Positions 13,601-24,542 of a stretch of DNA of 64,000 nucleotides are shown here, piece by piece. The first letter of the stretch is position 1. Every line of letters begins with the position of its first letter. The position numbers and the translations under genes are program-made. Below the pieces are notes generated by a model that was not told the DNA's origin, made no database searches, and worked only from the letters and a program-made list of their open reading frames with translations. Origin of the DNA: Eleusine coracana subsp. coracana (lineage: Eukaryota > Streptophyta > Magnoliopsida > Poales > Poaceae); contig CM064420.1 of assembly GCA_032690845.1 (NCBI GenBank), positions 11,040,001 through 11,104,000 of the forward strand, written 5' to 3'.

Positions 13601-13610
13601 CTATACTTAG
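7653..13610 (+). pseudogene. gag-pol: TE-B gag-pol polyprotein, one frame with at least 14 stops
   Basis: The whole stretch stays in one frame from MAELPIIQYSPEF to the end. In order: gag with a charged Arg/Asp-rich region (8400-8700) and a gag domain near 8850-9290; a CPWHPKGNHKAKDC zinc knuckle near 9459; a protease with LIDGGSS near 9861; reverse transcriptase (FLDAYSGYHQ, MPFGLKNAGATYQ, YVDDI at about 11030); RNase H (FDGS, NAAEYEAL, GDSALVINQ, NNQAADELAK; 11890-12240); integrase with an HX3GXH/CX2C zinc finger near 12560-12690 and a DDE core (GLDIVGP, TDNGTQF, NGQVERANG). Stops occur at 8100, 8322, 8847, 8976, 9939, 10281, 10443, 10590, 10797, 11190, 11463, 12363 and 12453, plus at least one more that may exist in less certain stretches. 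No net frameshift is evident. It once encoded copying and integration functions. Confidence 0.92.
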
Positions 13611-14118
13611 CTATTAAACAATCGAAACTTCGGTCTTTTTTAATAAAAGATTTTTTGATGATTTTCATTCTATATTTGTCTTGATTCTTTAATTTATACT
13701 ATTAAACAATCGAGCCAGGGGGCTAGCAATAATGTCCCATCCTGGTCTAACCATATTTTGGTTTTGTCCTATTTTTGACCGATTTATTATCTTGAGATCT
13801 TGAGTTTTGGTCTTTCTTATTTTGGTCTTACGCTTATACATCATGGTTAAATACTTTGTGCTGCACATCAGACTACCACTACACTAAACCCAGAGCCAAA
13901 AGTGCGAGAGGTCATGTGTCGATTGGTCGATTCTGTTTGTTACGTAGTTACCGGTTACAACCTAATATGTTATGGCAGACCGATGTAATCTTTGTTTCTT
14001 TTGATAGAAGCATGTCAATGATATCTTTGTTAAACTTCCAAAGCTATAAAAGCACAAGATAAGTTTATATACAAATATCATTATGTAAACACTACTAATG
14101 TTTTACACTATTACAGGA
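13611..14118. other. TE-B spacer between pol and antisense gene
   Basis: This AT-rich 508-bp stretch includes a purine-rich CCAGGGGGCTAGC near 13716 that resembles a polypurine tract. No gene is seen. The pol frame and the antisense gene converge here, so 3' ends of both transcripts would fall in it. Confidence 0.5.
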
Positions 14119-16992
14119 TTATATCTCCTTTAAAGGAGGGGAAGATTCAGCCCGAAGTTCGACCTCTGGAGTTGCTGGAGGAGTCGGCACGGTCAGATTG
14201 ATTTCTATATTGTTGACCATGGCTTGGGAAGTCTCTAGCATGGAGTCCAAAAGCAGCTGACATTGGTCGTCGGTCAGATCGGGGTTAAATCCCTCCTTGA
14301 TCTTGTCCAATGGCAGAGCAGGAGACCACGATTGACAAATAACCAGCACTTGACTCCCAGCCTCGGTCGCCACTCACCGAGTGTTATAGGCAATGACTTC
14401 CGATGCATGCTCCAGCAGATAATCCAGTGAGTGGCCACTCTGCTCTACTCGGTAAGGATGAACATAGTTCATTGCCTTTCGAGCGGCATAAGAAAGAGCT
14501 GCAAGAAAAGATCTTCGGTCAATTTGATCAATAGAAGACTCAAGCAGAAGGGAGAAGTCGAAGGCTTACTGGCAAGATTACATTTGAAGGATTTGGAGAC
14601 AGCTTTAGCTTCTGTTCTCTTTGCGTCAGTCCCCTTCAACTCCTTCTGTAGCCGAGTGATCTCGGTCTGCTGGTCTTCAACAGATTTGGAGAGGCCTTCC
14701 TTCTCAACTTTCAAGGCATCAACAAACCTTTGTTGGTTGAAAGTAAGCTTCTCCAGATCGGCGAATTTTTTATCACGAGCTAAGAGTAAAACTGCTAGCG
14801 TTAGAATGATCAGCAGATTGCCTAAATGTGCATGGTAGGAAAACTTACCAGCCAGATCTGCACGGACTTGGTCTAAGACATTGTTGATGTCTTGTCGGTC
14901 GGCCAACATCTTCTTGTTTCTCTCTATGGCCTTGGAGAGTTGCTGACCGGTGACTAGCAAGACAATGAATGGAATGTTAGTCTAAAACATAAAGACAAGA
15001 AGATCAAGGGCGACCAAGGACATACCGAAAGTTTTGGCTTCGAGATATTCCACTCTAGCCTGCTTTCGCTCCACAAGAGCATACAATTTCTGATAAGATA
15101 GAGGACAAGTAAACCAAGATGAGAGCAAAACAAGGTGAAAGCATGATATTGAATTACCTTGCTGGACTCCCGATGTTGGTGAAGAATTTCCACATCTTCC
15201 ACCCCAGGCCAACCAAGCATGTCTGCAGGAAGAGTCCCTTTACCTTTGTCAAGAGGCAAAGAGACATTTGCTGGGGTGGTCTGAGGCAGAGGCTCGGGAG
15301 TGGAAGCAGGAACCATCTTTTCAGACGGCTTATTCACTTCAGTCGGCGTGTTTGAAGACTTGCCGACCGAATGAGCTACACCAGTCGGACGAGGCAGCAG
15401 CTCTGATCGAGTGTCCTCGGATCCTTGAGCGCTCTATGAGTCACTTGTCCGACTGCCAAGAAGAACACATAGAAGAAAGAGATCAAGACATGTTGAAATC
15501 AGCAATAAGAGAAAATGGGTATAAGGTTTAGAGATTAAACCTGGGAGCCTTCTTAAGCTTGATTCGGCATAGCCTGTTCTTTGAAGAAGTCAACTGAAAA
15601 TCAGTCTCCTTCCTCTTTTGAGAGGACTGGTCAGCAGTGCCGATCTGCACCACATCTCCTGTAGACCTCTAAGTCGGGCTCGGGTGCTCCGGTCGGTCTG
15701 ATGGTCGATCAGAGGTTGCAGGAGCGGGTTGACCAGCATCTGCGGCAATTATATCTTCATCGTCGTCTTGGCCCCCCACGTAGTGGCGTCGGCGCCCGAC
15801 GGTGCGCTTCTGGAGCTTGTCAGGGGAGGCCAGAGTGGCAACGGGAGTGACGCTGACCGGCCGAGCACTAGCGGAGGAACTTGAACCCCCAGCACCGGTC
15901 GGTGGAGTCTTCTTCACATAATCTGGTCCCTTAGTGTCGGTCTGAGGGAGCGGGGGATGAGATACATAAGTATCCAACACCTACATGAAGAACAAAACAT
16001 TGAGTACAACATCAAGATAGGATAACAAGGGACAGCTAAATGCAGACTGAGGCTTACTTGGGCTCGCAATGTGCCCTTGTTATACACCTTTTTGACCAAA
16101 GAGTGGTCCTGAAAGATGTCCCCTTCAAACATCTTCGACAGACGTCTTTGGCGAAGTTCACCATTCGGTGGATCCAGCACCTCACAGGTCTCATCATCAT
16201 TAACATAGTCCCATGCCGGGTGACATTGAAGCTTCAAGGGCTGGACTCGGCGGATGATGAAACTTTTGGCTACTGTTATGCCATCAACGCCTTCAGCCTT
16301 TAGACCGGCAATCGTCTTAAGTAGAGTGACCACCTGAGGATTAGTCAAATCAGGCCTCTCTGTCCAATGCGCCTGAGGGATAGCCTTTGCACCGGTGAAG
16401 TCAGCAAGAACAGGGGGAGGGTTGTCACAATAAAACCACTTGTCCTTCCAGTTCTTGTTGCCGGTCTTCAATGGCACATTGATGTAGGCCTCCTTCTTGC
16501 GCAACTGTACGCCGACTCTGCCTATGGCCACTTGGTTGTCCTTGGTTGGCAGCGGCCAGAGGACAAACAGATATCAAAAGAGATTGAAGTGGGGGAGAGT
16601 GCCAAGAAAAGCTTCACACAAGTGTACGAAGATGGCGATGTGCAGAATGGAGTTGGGATTAAGGTTGACAAGCTCAATCCTGTAAAAAAAGAGGAGCCCG
16701 CGCAAAAAAAACTGCAGCAGGGAATGCCAAAACCATGCTCAAAGAATGAGCGGAAAACTATGATCTGCTGATGAATGGGGATGGGGCAGGATTCGCGAGG
16801 TACCTTCCAGTCGATCCGGGCCTGCTCTGGAATCACGCCATCCACCACCATCTTGTTCATGTCAGCCTGCGATAGGCTGCTCTTCAAGAACTCCCGAAGT
16901 TGCTCCAGGATGTCGACCTCCGATGAGGATGAGATGGCGGCGGCGGCGGAGGAAGAAGCCGGGACCGAGACGGAAGCCTTCTTGTGACCCAT
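14119..16992 (-). pseudogene. TE-B antisense spliced gene, 'putative gypsy type transposon' family
   Basis: Read on the minus strand it starts MGHKKASVSVPASSS at 16992. The N-terminal part (FFEHGFGIPCCSFF, then after a frameshift GRVGVQLRKKEAYINVPLK and WKDKWFYCDN) matches my memory of the plant family Pfam calls putative gypsy type transposon (PF04195). Exons are separated by introns with plausible GT-AG ends: a donor after ...LRAQ near 16057, an acceptor at 15981, a donor after ...QHRESSK near 15160, and further short introns near 15090-14950 and 14850-14780. Middle exons are Pro/Ser/Thr-rich; the C-terminal exons form a Lys/Glu-rich likely coiled coil (AIERNKKMLADRQDINNVLD). The stop is at 14119. 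Internal stops and shifts suggest it is dead. Function is unknown. Confidence 0.75.
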
Positions 16993-17195
16993 TGCAAACT
17001 GGATTGGATGCGGTGGAGGAGCTCGACGAACTTCGCTAAAGCTCGGGGGCTGAGCGAGGCAAGATCTGTGGTGGCCGAAAGCAAAAGCAAAGCCTAGCTG
17101 GAGAAGCAGAGAGGTCGCAAGAACATAGAGAGCGCAAGGAAGATGAAGGGTTCGCGTGCAAATGCGGCGTGGACTGGGAAGTCAACCTAGTGCAG

Positions 17196-17204
17196 CTTTT
17201 TATA
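17196..17204 (-). promoter_or_regulatory. TATA box for the TE-B antisense gene
   Basis: TATAAAAAG on the minus strand lies about 205 bp upstream of the antisense ATG at 16992, in the expected position for a promoter with a leader of roughly 170 bp. Confidence 0.6.
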
Positions 17205-17808
17205 CTCTTGCCTTTTTTGATCTAAGGGTCCCATGGGCCGGGGTGGGCCATACTGTAGCGTGGCCTTAGTATTAACCTAAAGGTTAATTAAGGGCTTAAA
17301 GCCTATTAAGGTTATAAACCCAGAAAATTAATACTCAGGGGCTTCCTTGATGGGAAGTACCCAAAAATTATTTCACCATATCTATGTGATTTGATACTCA
17401 CGTGGCAAAGGACTTGATGGTCGTATGGTACAAGTTCAAAGGTTATGGTATTGACTGAAGTCATATAACCAGAATTACCAAGATTGGACTTAAGCAGGTG
17501 ATTGGAATTAGGGAAAAGCTATATTATGACTAAAGTCATTTAGCTTAATACCATAATATGATTGATGTCATATTACTAAACAGGGCTGAATGTGACTAGA
17601 GTCACAAAAATCAGACTGACCTATCACTCGAAAATAATATATGCCACTCGATCGGTTTGATGATCGGTCGGCAAGGTGGTCATTTAGCCATAGGGCCAAG
17701 GGTTTGATCACCAGCGGTCTGAAAGATTCAGACTAGATTGTTTGAACACTTATAAACAAATTAATAAGAGCTAATACAATTAGACTCTTGCATTATTTGT
17801 TAGTATAA
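17205..17808. other. TE-B 3' remnant, non-coding
   Basis: It holds an AT-rich stretch with a purine-rich CTCAGGGGCTTCC near 17335 and repeated short TGACT(A/G)AAGTCAT-like motifs (17450-17610) that read as imperfect palindromes. No LTR copy of 7029-7600 follows. The element was cut here and joined to TE-C. Confidence 0.55.
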
Positions 17809-18243
17809 TAGGAAGTATAATAGGAACTAGAGTTGTTCTTAGTCTTTTCTTTACTAGCCTTGCTACTAGTACAATTGTGAGATAAAGCATTATGTGTGTG
17901 TGTCAACTACCCAAATATCTTTATCTATCCTTACCCCTGTGATTTACTATTGTCTATTCACTCATGATCCATATAACCTATGAACATATTTAGTAACCTA
18001 CACTTGGTACTTGCCTTCCCTTGGGAAAATATAAATGACAACCTTCGGGAATACTCTAAGGTGAAATGCTACAACGGTATACTCCGTACGCTTGTGGATT
18101 ATTCTGTAATATTGTGGAGATACCTATACTACGTTGGTTGGTATTACTGTTAAGGGAACCTAGTGATGACGTTCAGGAATGCCACAAGCATTTCTAGCGC
18201 CATTGCCAAGGATAACTTACAGTGATGCTAAGCAACGCCAACA
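17809..18243 (+). repeat. TE-C 5' LTR, right-hand 435 bp only
   Basis: It aligns base for base in length with 25616-26050, the end of the 3' LTR, and ends CGCCAACA. The left 1.07 kb of this LTR is missing. Near its end a degenerate primer-site-like copy (TAGCGCCATTGCCAAGGA, about 18194-18211) precedes the true LTR end by about 30 bp and is also present in the 3' LTR. Confidence 0.85.
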
Positions 18244-18251
18244 AGCATTTC

Positions 18252-18269
18252 TGGCGCCGTTGTCGGGGA
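18252..18269 (+). other. TE-C primer binding site, tRNA-Asp type
   Basis: TGGCGCCGTTGTCGGGGA lies 8 bp after the LTR end. It matches the complement of the plant tRNA-Asp 3' end with one transition. Confidence 0.8.
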
Positions 18270-18388
18270 AGGCTAAGCCAAGAAAAGTTACTAAAAATGT
18301 TTATGTTATCAAATCATGACTGATAGGCTATAGTATTAAGTAGTCTAACTTGTCTTGTTTTCATCTTTGTGTGGAAACAGGGTAGTGC

Positions 18389-20816
18389 ATGACCGGTTTT
18401 GACCTGCCATAGAACTTCGTTGCAGATCCCGAAACGCTCTTGAGGAAAATGCGCTCTCATGCGAATTCCCAAGAACCGTTTCCGTGACAGACGATCCAGT
18501 CACTCCTGCATCATCAAGCTCAATGCCAATGGCCGAGAAGACGCTTCGTGAGTTCTCTACTCCCTCTGCTGACAATGTGCCTACTGGGCCACCTATCACA
18601 GTTGGTGATGCAGTGTTCGAACTCAAGACCGGCATAATCACTATGGTGCAGTCAAGTCCCTTTTGTGGGAGATCCAGCGAGGACGCAAGCGCTCATTTGC
18701 AGAATTTCCTTGAGCTGTGCAACACCTTTACCATAAGGGGAGTCACCCAAGATGCCATCTGACTCCGTATGTTTCCCTTCTCATTACTAGGAAGGGTGAA
18801 ACAGTGGTTTTACTCAGCTCAAGCAAACTCCATGGACACTTGGGAGAAGTGTTCGACGGTGTTCCTCGCCAAATTTTTCCCGATGAGCAAAACCAATGCC
18901 CTTCGTGGAAAGATTTCTTCATTCCAGCAGTCAAGGGATGAGTCAATCCCAGATGCCTGGGAGCGGCTCCAAGAATACATTGTCGCCTGTCCTCATCATG
19001 GGATGGACTCATGGCTCATCCTACATAGTTTCTACAATGGGTTGTCTCCCACATCCCGTGCTCATCTTGATGCTGCTGCTGGAGGAGCATTCTTCTCACT
19101 CACTGCCAGAGGTGCTACGGCACTTATCGAGAAGATGATCTCCAACCAAGGTTGGAATGACGAACCCCAACCACGCGGAAGAGGCACGCATATAGTAAAA
19201 GAAGTGGATATGCTCTCCGCTAAGATAGACCTCCTCATGAAGAAGATGGACAGCCATATATCCAACCAAGGAGCTGTCTTTGCCTTAGACTCTCACCTGA
19301 CCTGTGAAGTCTGTGGCAATGTTGGACATTCGGGAAGTGATTGCCCCGAAACCCGTGAAGACGTGTGCTACACCAACAACAACAACGGGTATCGTCCACA
19401 AGGAGGTCAAGGGTGGAGTCAACCTCGACCCTACTACCAAGGAGGTAACAACAATGGCAACTCTAGTAATTTTCAAAATCAACCCTCCTTGAGAGATCCT
19501 GTTTTTGGCCAAGTTAAAATTAACGAATCTTTGAACAAAAATCTTGCTGCCAATGATAAAATTTTAGAAAATGTAAACGCTAAAATTGATGGTATTTCTT
19601 ATGCTTTCAAAAATCAAGTTAGTTTCAATAAAATGATTGAAACTCAGTTAGCTCAAATTGCTGCTGTTGTTCCTAGTTTGGAAAATGGGAAAATCCCAGG
19701 GCAACCTGAGCTCTCCCATGAACATGTTAGTGCGGTGACCACTCGAGGTGGCAAGTCCACTCGAGATCCGCCATATCCTAACCATGTAGGAACTAGCAAG
19801 ATGAACAGGCAGGAGGAAGAATCACCAACAGAGGAAGCCTCCAACAAGGAGGAAGAAAAAGAAGAACGGCCAACTCCCCAAAAGTTCGTTGACACGAGCT
19901 TCTTGCCATTCCTGCATCGTCAAAAGAAGCCCATGGTGGACGAGCAATTTGCTCATTTTGTTGAAGTCATCTGAAAGGTGCACATCAACATGCCCTTAAT
20001 TGATGCGATGCAAGTACACACATACTCTCGCTATCTCAAGGACATTCTGAACAACAAACGGCCATTGCCGACCATCGAGGTCATGACTTTGACGGAGGAA
20101 TGCAGTGTAGCCATATTCAATAGGCTGCCAGAGAAGAAGAAAGATCCAGGGCGCCCCACCATCAACTGCTCAATTGGCATGTACCACTTCAACCATGCCC
20201 TTTGTGATCTAGGGGCAAGCGTGAGCGTCATGCCAAAGTCGGTTTTTGACCGACTCAACTTCAGCTGGCCGACTCATCGGTCTGTTACCCGACGGGCATT
20301 GTAGAAGACATTCAAGTGAAAGTCCGAGACTTCTTCATCCCCATAGACTTCGTGGTGCTCGACATGGAGGATGAAAAGGAAGCGCTCATTCTTGGGCGAT
20401 CGTTCCTCAGCACCGCAAAAGCACACATTGATGTTGGCGCCGGAGAAATCCGATTCAACATCAGTGGCAAGGAAGAGAAGTTCAACTTTCGTCCCAAAAG
20501 AGAGCAATGTTCCATGATCAAGATCAAGTACGGGCCGAATGAGAGGAACATCAAGGAAGTCGAAGTGCTACCCCCCCCCCCCCCCCCCAAGAAAGATGAT
20601 CTCTTGAAATTCATGAAGGAACTTCTCGTAAGAAAAAATCCTCCGATCAAGAAGGGGATAAGGACTGCAAGATTGGCAAGGAACCACCCTGAAGAATCCA
20701 AGAAGACTGTGACCACACCAACACCAAAACCCAAGACCAAGCAAGTGTGGCGAGTCAAGAAGGTGCAGCCATCTACGTCCACTTCTCCAGGACAAGGCAA
20801 AGCATCATCAAGCTGA
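18389..20816 (+). pseudogene. gag: TE-C gag-protease (Athila-like), lightly broken
   Basis: It starts MTGFDLP at 18389, stops at once (TAG for a Gln or Asn codon) and shifts frame before 18484. From there it is nearly intact: AEKTLREFSTPSADNVPTGP, then the gag domain (FPFSLLGRVKQWFY, EKCSTVFLAKFFP, SFYNGLSP), a CCHC zinc knuckle CEVCGNVGHSGSDC near 19306, an Asn/Gly-rich linker, a conserved LP(F)LHRQKKPMVDEQF block, and a protease-like domain with DLGASVSVMP near 20208. TGA stops stand at 18760 and 19972. A small deletion near 20262-20290 shifts the frame. A run of 18 C (20571-20588) encodes a proline tract near the C-terminus. The product would be capsid and protease. Confidence 0.87.
20571..20588 (+). 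repeat. poly-C run (18 C) inside TE-C gag-protease
   Basis: Eighteen consecutive C encode a Pro tract in the reading frame at 20316-20816. It is one of five long G/C homopolymers in the window. Confidence 0.9.
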
Positions 20817-21608
20817 AGAACACGGAGAAAGTCCTGTTCATTGGACTTTAAAAGACGAACCCTCGCCGAGAGGAAAAATCGGTACGTATCTCATATTTAA
20901 AATTCCAAATGCATATTTAATTTCTCAATTTTTTGCTCTTCAGCATATTTGCATTTGCATGCATCATGTTTAAAATTCTCAAATTAGTTTGCATGAAGGG
21001 ATTAATTTCTCGACCCTCTTTCCATTTTTCCAAAAAAATTCGTGTTCTTTTTGGCATCCATTTCTGAGATTTAATTCTTCTGAGCATGAGTTTTTATTAA
21101 AAACATCAAAAATATTTGTTAAATCATTTTTGGAGCCAATAGGCCGAGGCCTGGCCCTGGTGGGACCCACCAGGAGTCGGCCGATCTGCCCTGGTCGGCC
21201 GACCTAGACTAGCCGTTGGCTAGGTCCCACTTTGGCCAACGGCTAGTTGGTGCTCCCGTGTTACCATTTTCGGCCGTTACCACTTCTAGTATAAAACCTG
21301 GTGGCCGGGAGAGGAGTGTTTCACTTACTTGCTCATTCTTTCACTCTCCCACTTTGCTCCAAAGCTCTTGCTCACTTTGCTCTCGAATTCTTGCCTCAAG
21401 AACACCCAAAAATAGTCTTGTTTCTGTTTTGTTTTGATTTTCTTATTTGCTTTTGCAAGTTGCTCTCATCTTCATGGCCGTATTCGACTCGGTGTTTTGA
21501 TTTGCACTAACCAATAACCCGTACCCGAGTCCGTTCCCGTGTTTTGGTTTTCACGTGTTTGCAGCCATGAAGAAAGCGGGAGCACTATTCTGAAAAGCTA
21601 AGAAGGCC
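20817..21608 (+). other. TE-C spacer with internal promoter-like region
   Basis: This 792-bp stretch has no gene. Its second half holds a GC-rich block with repeated GGCCGA motifs (21140-21230), a TATA box at 21290-21296, then a pyrimidine-rich leader (TTTCACTCTCCCACTTTGC) leading to the ATG at 21609. The arrangement looks like a promoter and 5' untranslated leader for the downstream gene. Confidence 0.5.
21290..21296 (+). promoter_or_regulatory. TATA box upstream of TE-C second gene
   Basis: TATAAAA lies 319 bp before the ATG at 21609, within a region otherwise free of genes. Confidence 0.5.
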
Positions 21609-22991
21609 ATGGGCTCAAGCTCAAGACACTCTCATAGCTCCTCGAGCTCCATCCCACCAGTCGATCCCCCTTCAAGTCAGAACCAAGCTCAACCAATGGA
21701 GGAAAGTGATGACGATCTTCCTCCACCAACCCTCGTCTCCGACTCACAACTTGACTTGCAAGAAGCTCAAGAAGTGCAAGCGTACAATCTCCTACGACAT
21801 CGAGCTTTCAACCACACACGGGCTTTCGACGCGGACCGTCTAGCCCGCATAGGTATGGATGTTGAATTTAATGAAATATGGCATGTCGTAGGATGGGAGG
21901 CTTTTTCTCCCGTCGATGAAAATGGTTCACGTTTGCTTACAATTCAATTCCTTTGCACTTTGCACACGGACGGGGAGGGTATAACTTTCCGTTTATTCCG
22001 GAATGAATACACCATGTCATGGAAAGAACTTAGTATGCTTCTAGGCTTTTCACCTAATTGTAGGATTGATTTGGCTAGAGCTACACCTTCTTTTGATAAG
22101 CAAGTATTTTGGAGTAGAATCACTAGCAAACCATTTTGCACGCAGCCAAGAGTTAGTGACATCCACCATCCTACTTTGCACTTTATGCATACATGGCTTG
22201 CTATGACTTTGTTTCCTAAAGGCGATGTTAGAATTGTTCGTGAAGATGAAATACGCCTCCTTTATGTCATAGTGCATATGATCAAAGTTTCTCCTATGCA
22301 ATACATGATGAAACAATGGTTAGAAAGCATTAGGCTTAAGGGACCTATTGAGTGCACTTCTCTAGTTACACGTATTGCTTCTAAAATTGGTGCACTCAAC
22401 AATGCTTTGATCACTTACATTCCTGAGCCTCGCCAAAGTCTAGATGAATATTTTCTTGTGCAAGGCCATATTTTGAAGCATGCTCCCGATGGGTCTCTTG
22501 TGTTTTTCTATCTCGGGTATAGAAATGAGATCCCATTACCTAACCCGGGTCTCTATTTGTATACCTGTAATGAGCTAACCATTCGCCGAGAACCGGTGGG
22601 AACTTTGCGTAGGGATGCAGGAAGGCATACACGAAGCCGTACCACACGAGCTGCTGCTAAGGCCTCTACCTCGTAGCCGGTACAGGATGTAGAAGAAGGC
22701 GAGTCGGATTCACGATCCGACCCATGGCTCATGCAGCCACCACGACAGTCATTCGGAGGATATTGGGATGCAGACCCGTCCTCAAGCTTCAACACCGGCG
22801 GACCACCACCATTCGATGGCGGGCGCCACTCTTTCGCGGGTTATAGTCATTACAACTTAACCCAAGAAATTAGTGCGCTCTCTAATCGAGTGGAGGACCT
22901 CATGCTATCTACACAAGAGATGAACGACTCCCTCAACCAACACATGTCGTCTACAACCCAATGGCAAAACTTTAGCAACAATCAATTTTGA
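21609..22991 (+). pseudogene. TE-C second gene, ATHILA ORF-1-like protein
   Basis: The frame is open from MGSSSRHSHSSSSS to a TAG at 22674 (355 residues). It continues in frame after it (PVQDVEEGESDS ... SNNQF) to 22991, about 460 codons in all. The N-terminus is Ser- and acidic-rich. Residues about 85-260 contain FNEIWHVVGWEAF, GITFRLFRNEYTMSWKELSMLLGF and YVIVHMIKVSPMQYMMKQWLE, a pattern I associate with the Athila ORF-1 family (PF03078). The C-terminal part has RSRTTRAAAKAS and a possible short coiled coil (LSNRVEDLMLSTQEMNDSLN). It occupies the place of the env-like gene in autonomous Athila elements, but I see no signal peptide or membrane segment. The TAG fits CAG-to-TAG decay. Function is unknown. 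Confidence 0.72.
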
Positions 22992-23898
22992 CAAATCAAC
23001 TATTCGCTGTAGCAACAACAAGCCGACATGCACGCCTTCTTCCAGTACCAAGGGTTTTGGCCTCCACACCATCAATAGGCCGAAAAGCTAGCTTGGGGGA
23101 GGACCCCCATTTGAGGTAACTTGTATGTTTTCCTTTCTTTTTCATTTTGTTTTACTCATTCGAAAATCTGAAAACAAAATAAAAATTTGCAAAACTAAAA
23201 AGAACAAAAATATTTGCTTGCTCACATATATGTGGTAGGATTGTTTAGTTCTCCAATGTTGAGATGATGAATAGTTGCTCTGCTTAAATTCTTTTTCTAT
23301 GCCTAGTTTACAACTTAGTGCTCTTCCATGTTTTGGACTTGTTGGCTTGTCATCACCATTTAAAAATTTGTGGGCTGCAAGTATGATCTTAGTCTAGGTT
23401 GTTGATGGGTATGGGGGATTAGAGCTGCTATGATTTTGTCCCAAGTGAAACTTGAATTTCGGAGATTAGTTTTTTTTTTAAAAAAAACTAAAACCTTTGA
23501 GTTTCTCAATGATAAAAAAATTGCTACCACGGCCATATGTCTAGATTACATTGCAAAAACCTTCCACATATGCTACTTGTAGTTGTATTGAGCTTTGTCA
23601 AAATTGTTGTGACCTTTGTGAGATGCTTTTCATACTTTCATGATCAAGATTCACGAGCACTCCACCAAAAATTCTGCTACACTCATAGCAGCTCAAAAAT
23701 AGCCTTTTCACTTCACATGCTCAACTTCTACACTGGAAGTGGCATTCTTGCCATCCATCCACAAAAAGAAATACTCCTCTTTCTCAAAAGTCTCTCCCAA
23801 AAATATTCGGTGTGTAGAACATGGCTATAGGAGCCCAAATAAAAAGTGCCCCAAAATTCCTTTGAGCACTTCCACAAAAACCGGCAAGTCTCGGCGAA

Positions 23899-23953
<55 letters not shown>

Positions 23954-24522
23954 CCATGGTAGCACCTCCAACAAGAGAGACATCCCCCAAAAATAGGAGT
24001 ATACACCAATAACCATCCACTTGTCCACTCTTCCACACACTTGCACATCTTGATCAGATTGTATGATTTGTTTTCACCTAGGGTCCGGTCTTTTGACTTA
24101 GCAATATATGCACTGCTTGTATGCCTCTCATATTTCCCTACCTTGAGCTCCACAAAAATCCTTTTGTAGAAGTAGGAAAAGAGGCAATCTCGTGCCTTAG
24201 GTAAGGAATAAACACTTTGAGCGATCGAGAGTATCATTTGAGGAACTTCAATTTTATTTTACAAAACTCTTTGAAAACCTCCGGAATAACATAGTGGATC
24301 AAGGGATGAATGATTAGTGTTCTATGAACCTTACCTTCAGTCACTTGGATAAAAGAAAATGCATAATCCCCATGAACTTAGAGTGGTTGAAACAACTTGC
24401 CAACTTTTTCAAGGTAAAGAAGAGTATTTTGTTGTGTACAAAGGTATAAGAAAAGAGTTGGCATTGTAGCAACTCCTGATCAACCGAGATCAAGTTTTTC
24501 CTTAGCTCGGGACGAGCAAAGG
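22992..24522. other. TE-C 3' untranslated interior
   Basis: This 1.5-kb AT-rich stretch has no gene. It holds a purine-rich AGCTTGGGGGAGGACCCCC near 23091 that resembles a second polypurine tract, a (TA)n run at 23904-23952, and a small perfect hairpin GCTCG-GGA-CGAGC at 24505-24517 just before the polypurine tract. Confidence 0.6.
23904..23952 (+). repeat. (AT)n microsatellite
   Basis: About 24 uninterrupted AT units lie in the TE-C untranslated interior. Confidence 0.95.
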
Positions 24523-24536
24523 TTTAGCTTGGGGGA
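24523..24536 (+). other. TE-C polypurine tract
   Basis: TTTAGCTTGGGGGAG lies immediately upstream of the 3' LTR start (TGACGGCC at 24543). It would prime plus-strand DNA synthesis. The block before it (GCTCGGGACGAGCAAAGG) is shared with TE-A at 26156-26173. Confidence 0.7.
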
Positions 24537-24542
24537 GTTAGT

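Larger units (their letters stand above)
7029..17808 (+). mobile_element. TE-B: Tat/RIRE2-like Ty3/gypsy retrotransposon, 3' truncated
   Basis: It consists of an LTR (about 7029-7600), a primer site (7603-7620), one long gag-pol frame (7653-13610), then an antisense spliced gene (14119-16992) with a minus-strand TATA box. This order, including the antisense gene between integrase and the 3' LTR, is characteristic of the Tat group (RIRE2, Grande). No second LTR is found: the sequence passes at 17808/17809 straight into a fragment of the TE-C LTR. It lies inside TE-A, just after its gag. Confidence 0.85.

Noticed and set aside
23739..24237. Reading frames with long Tyr-Ile repeats
   Set aside because: They are translations of the (AT)n microsatellite.
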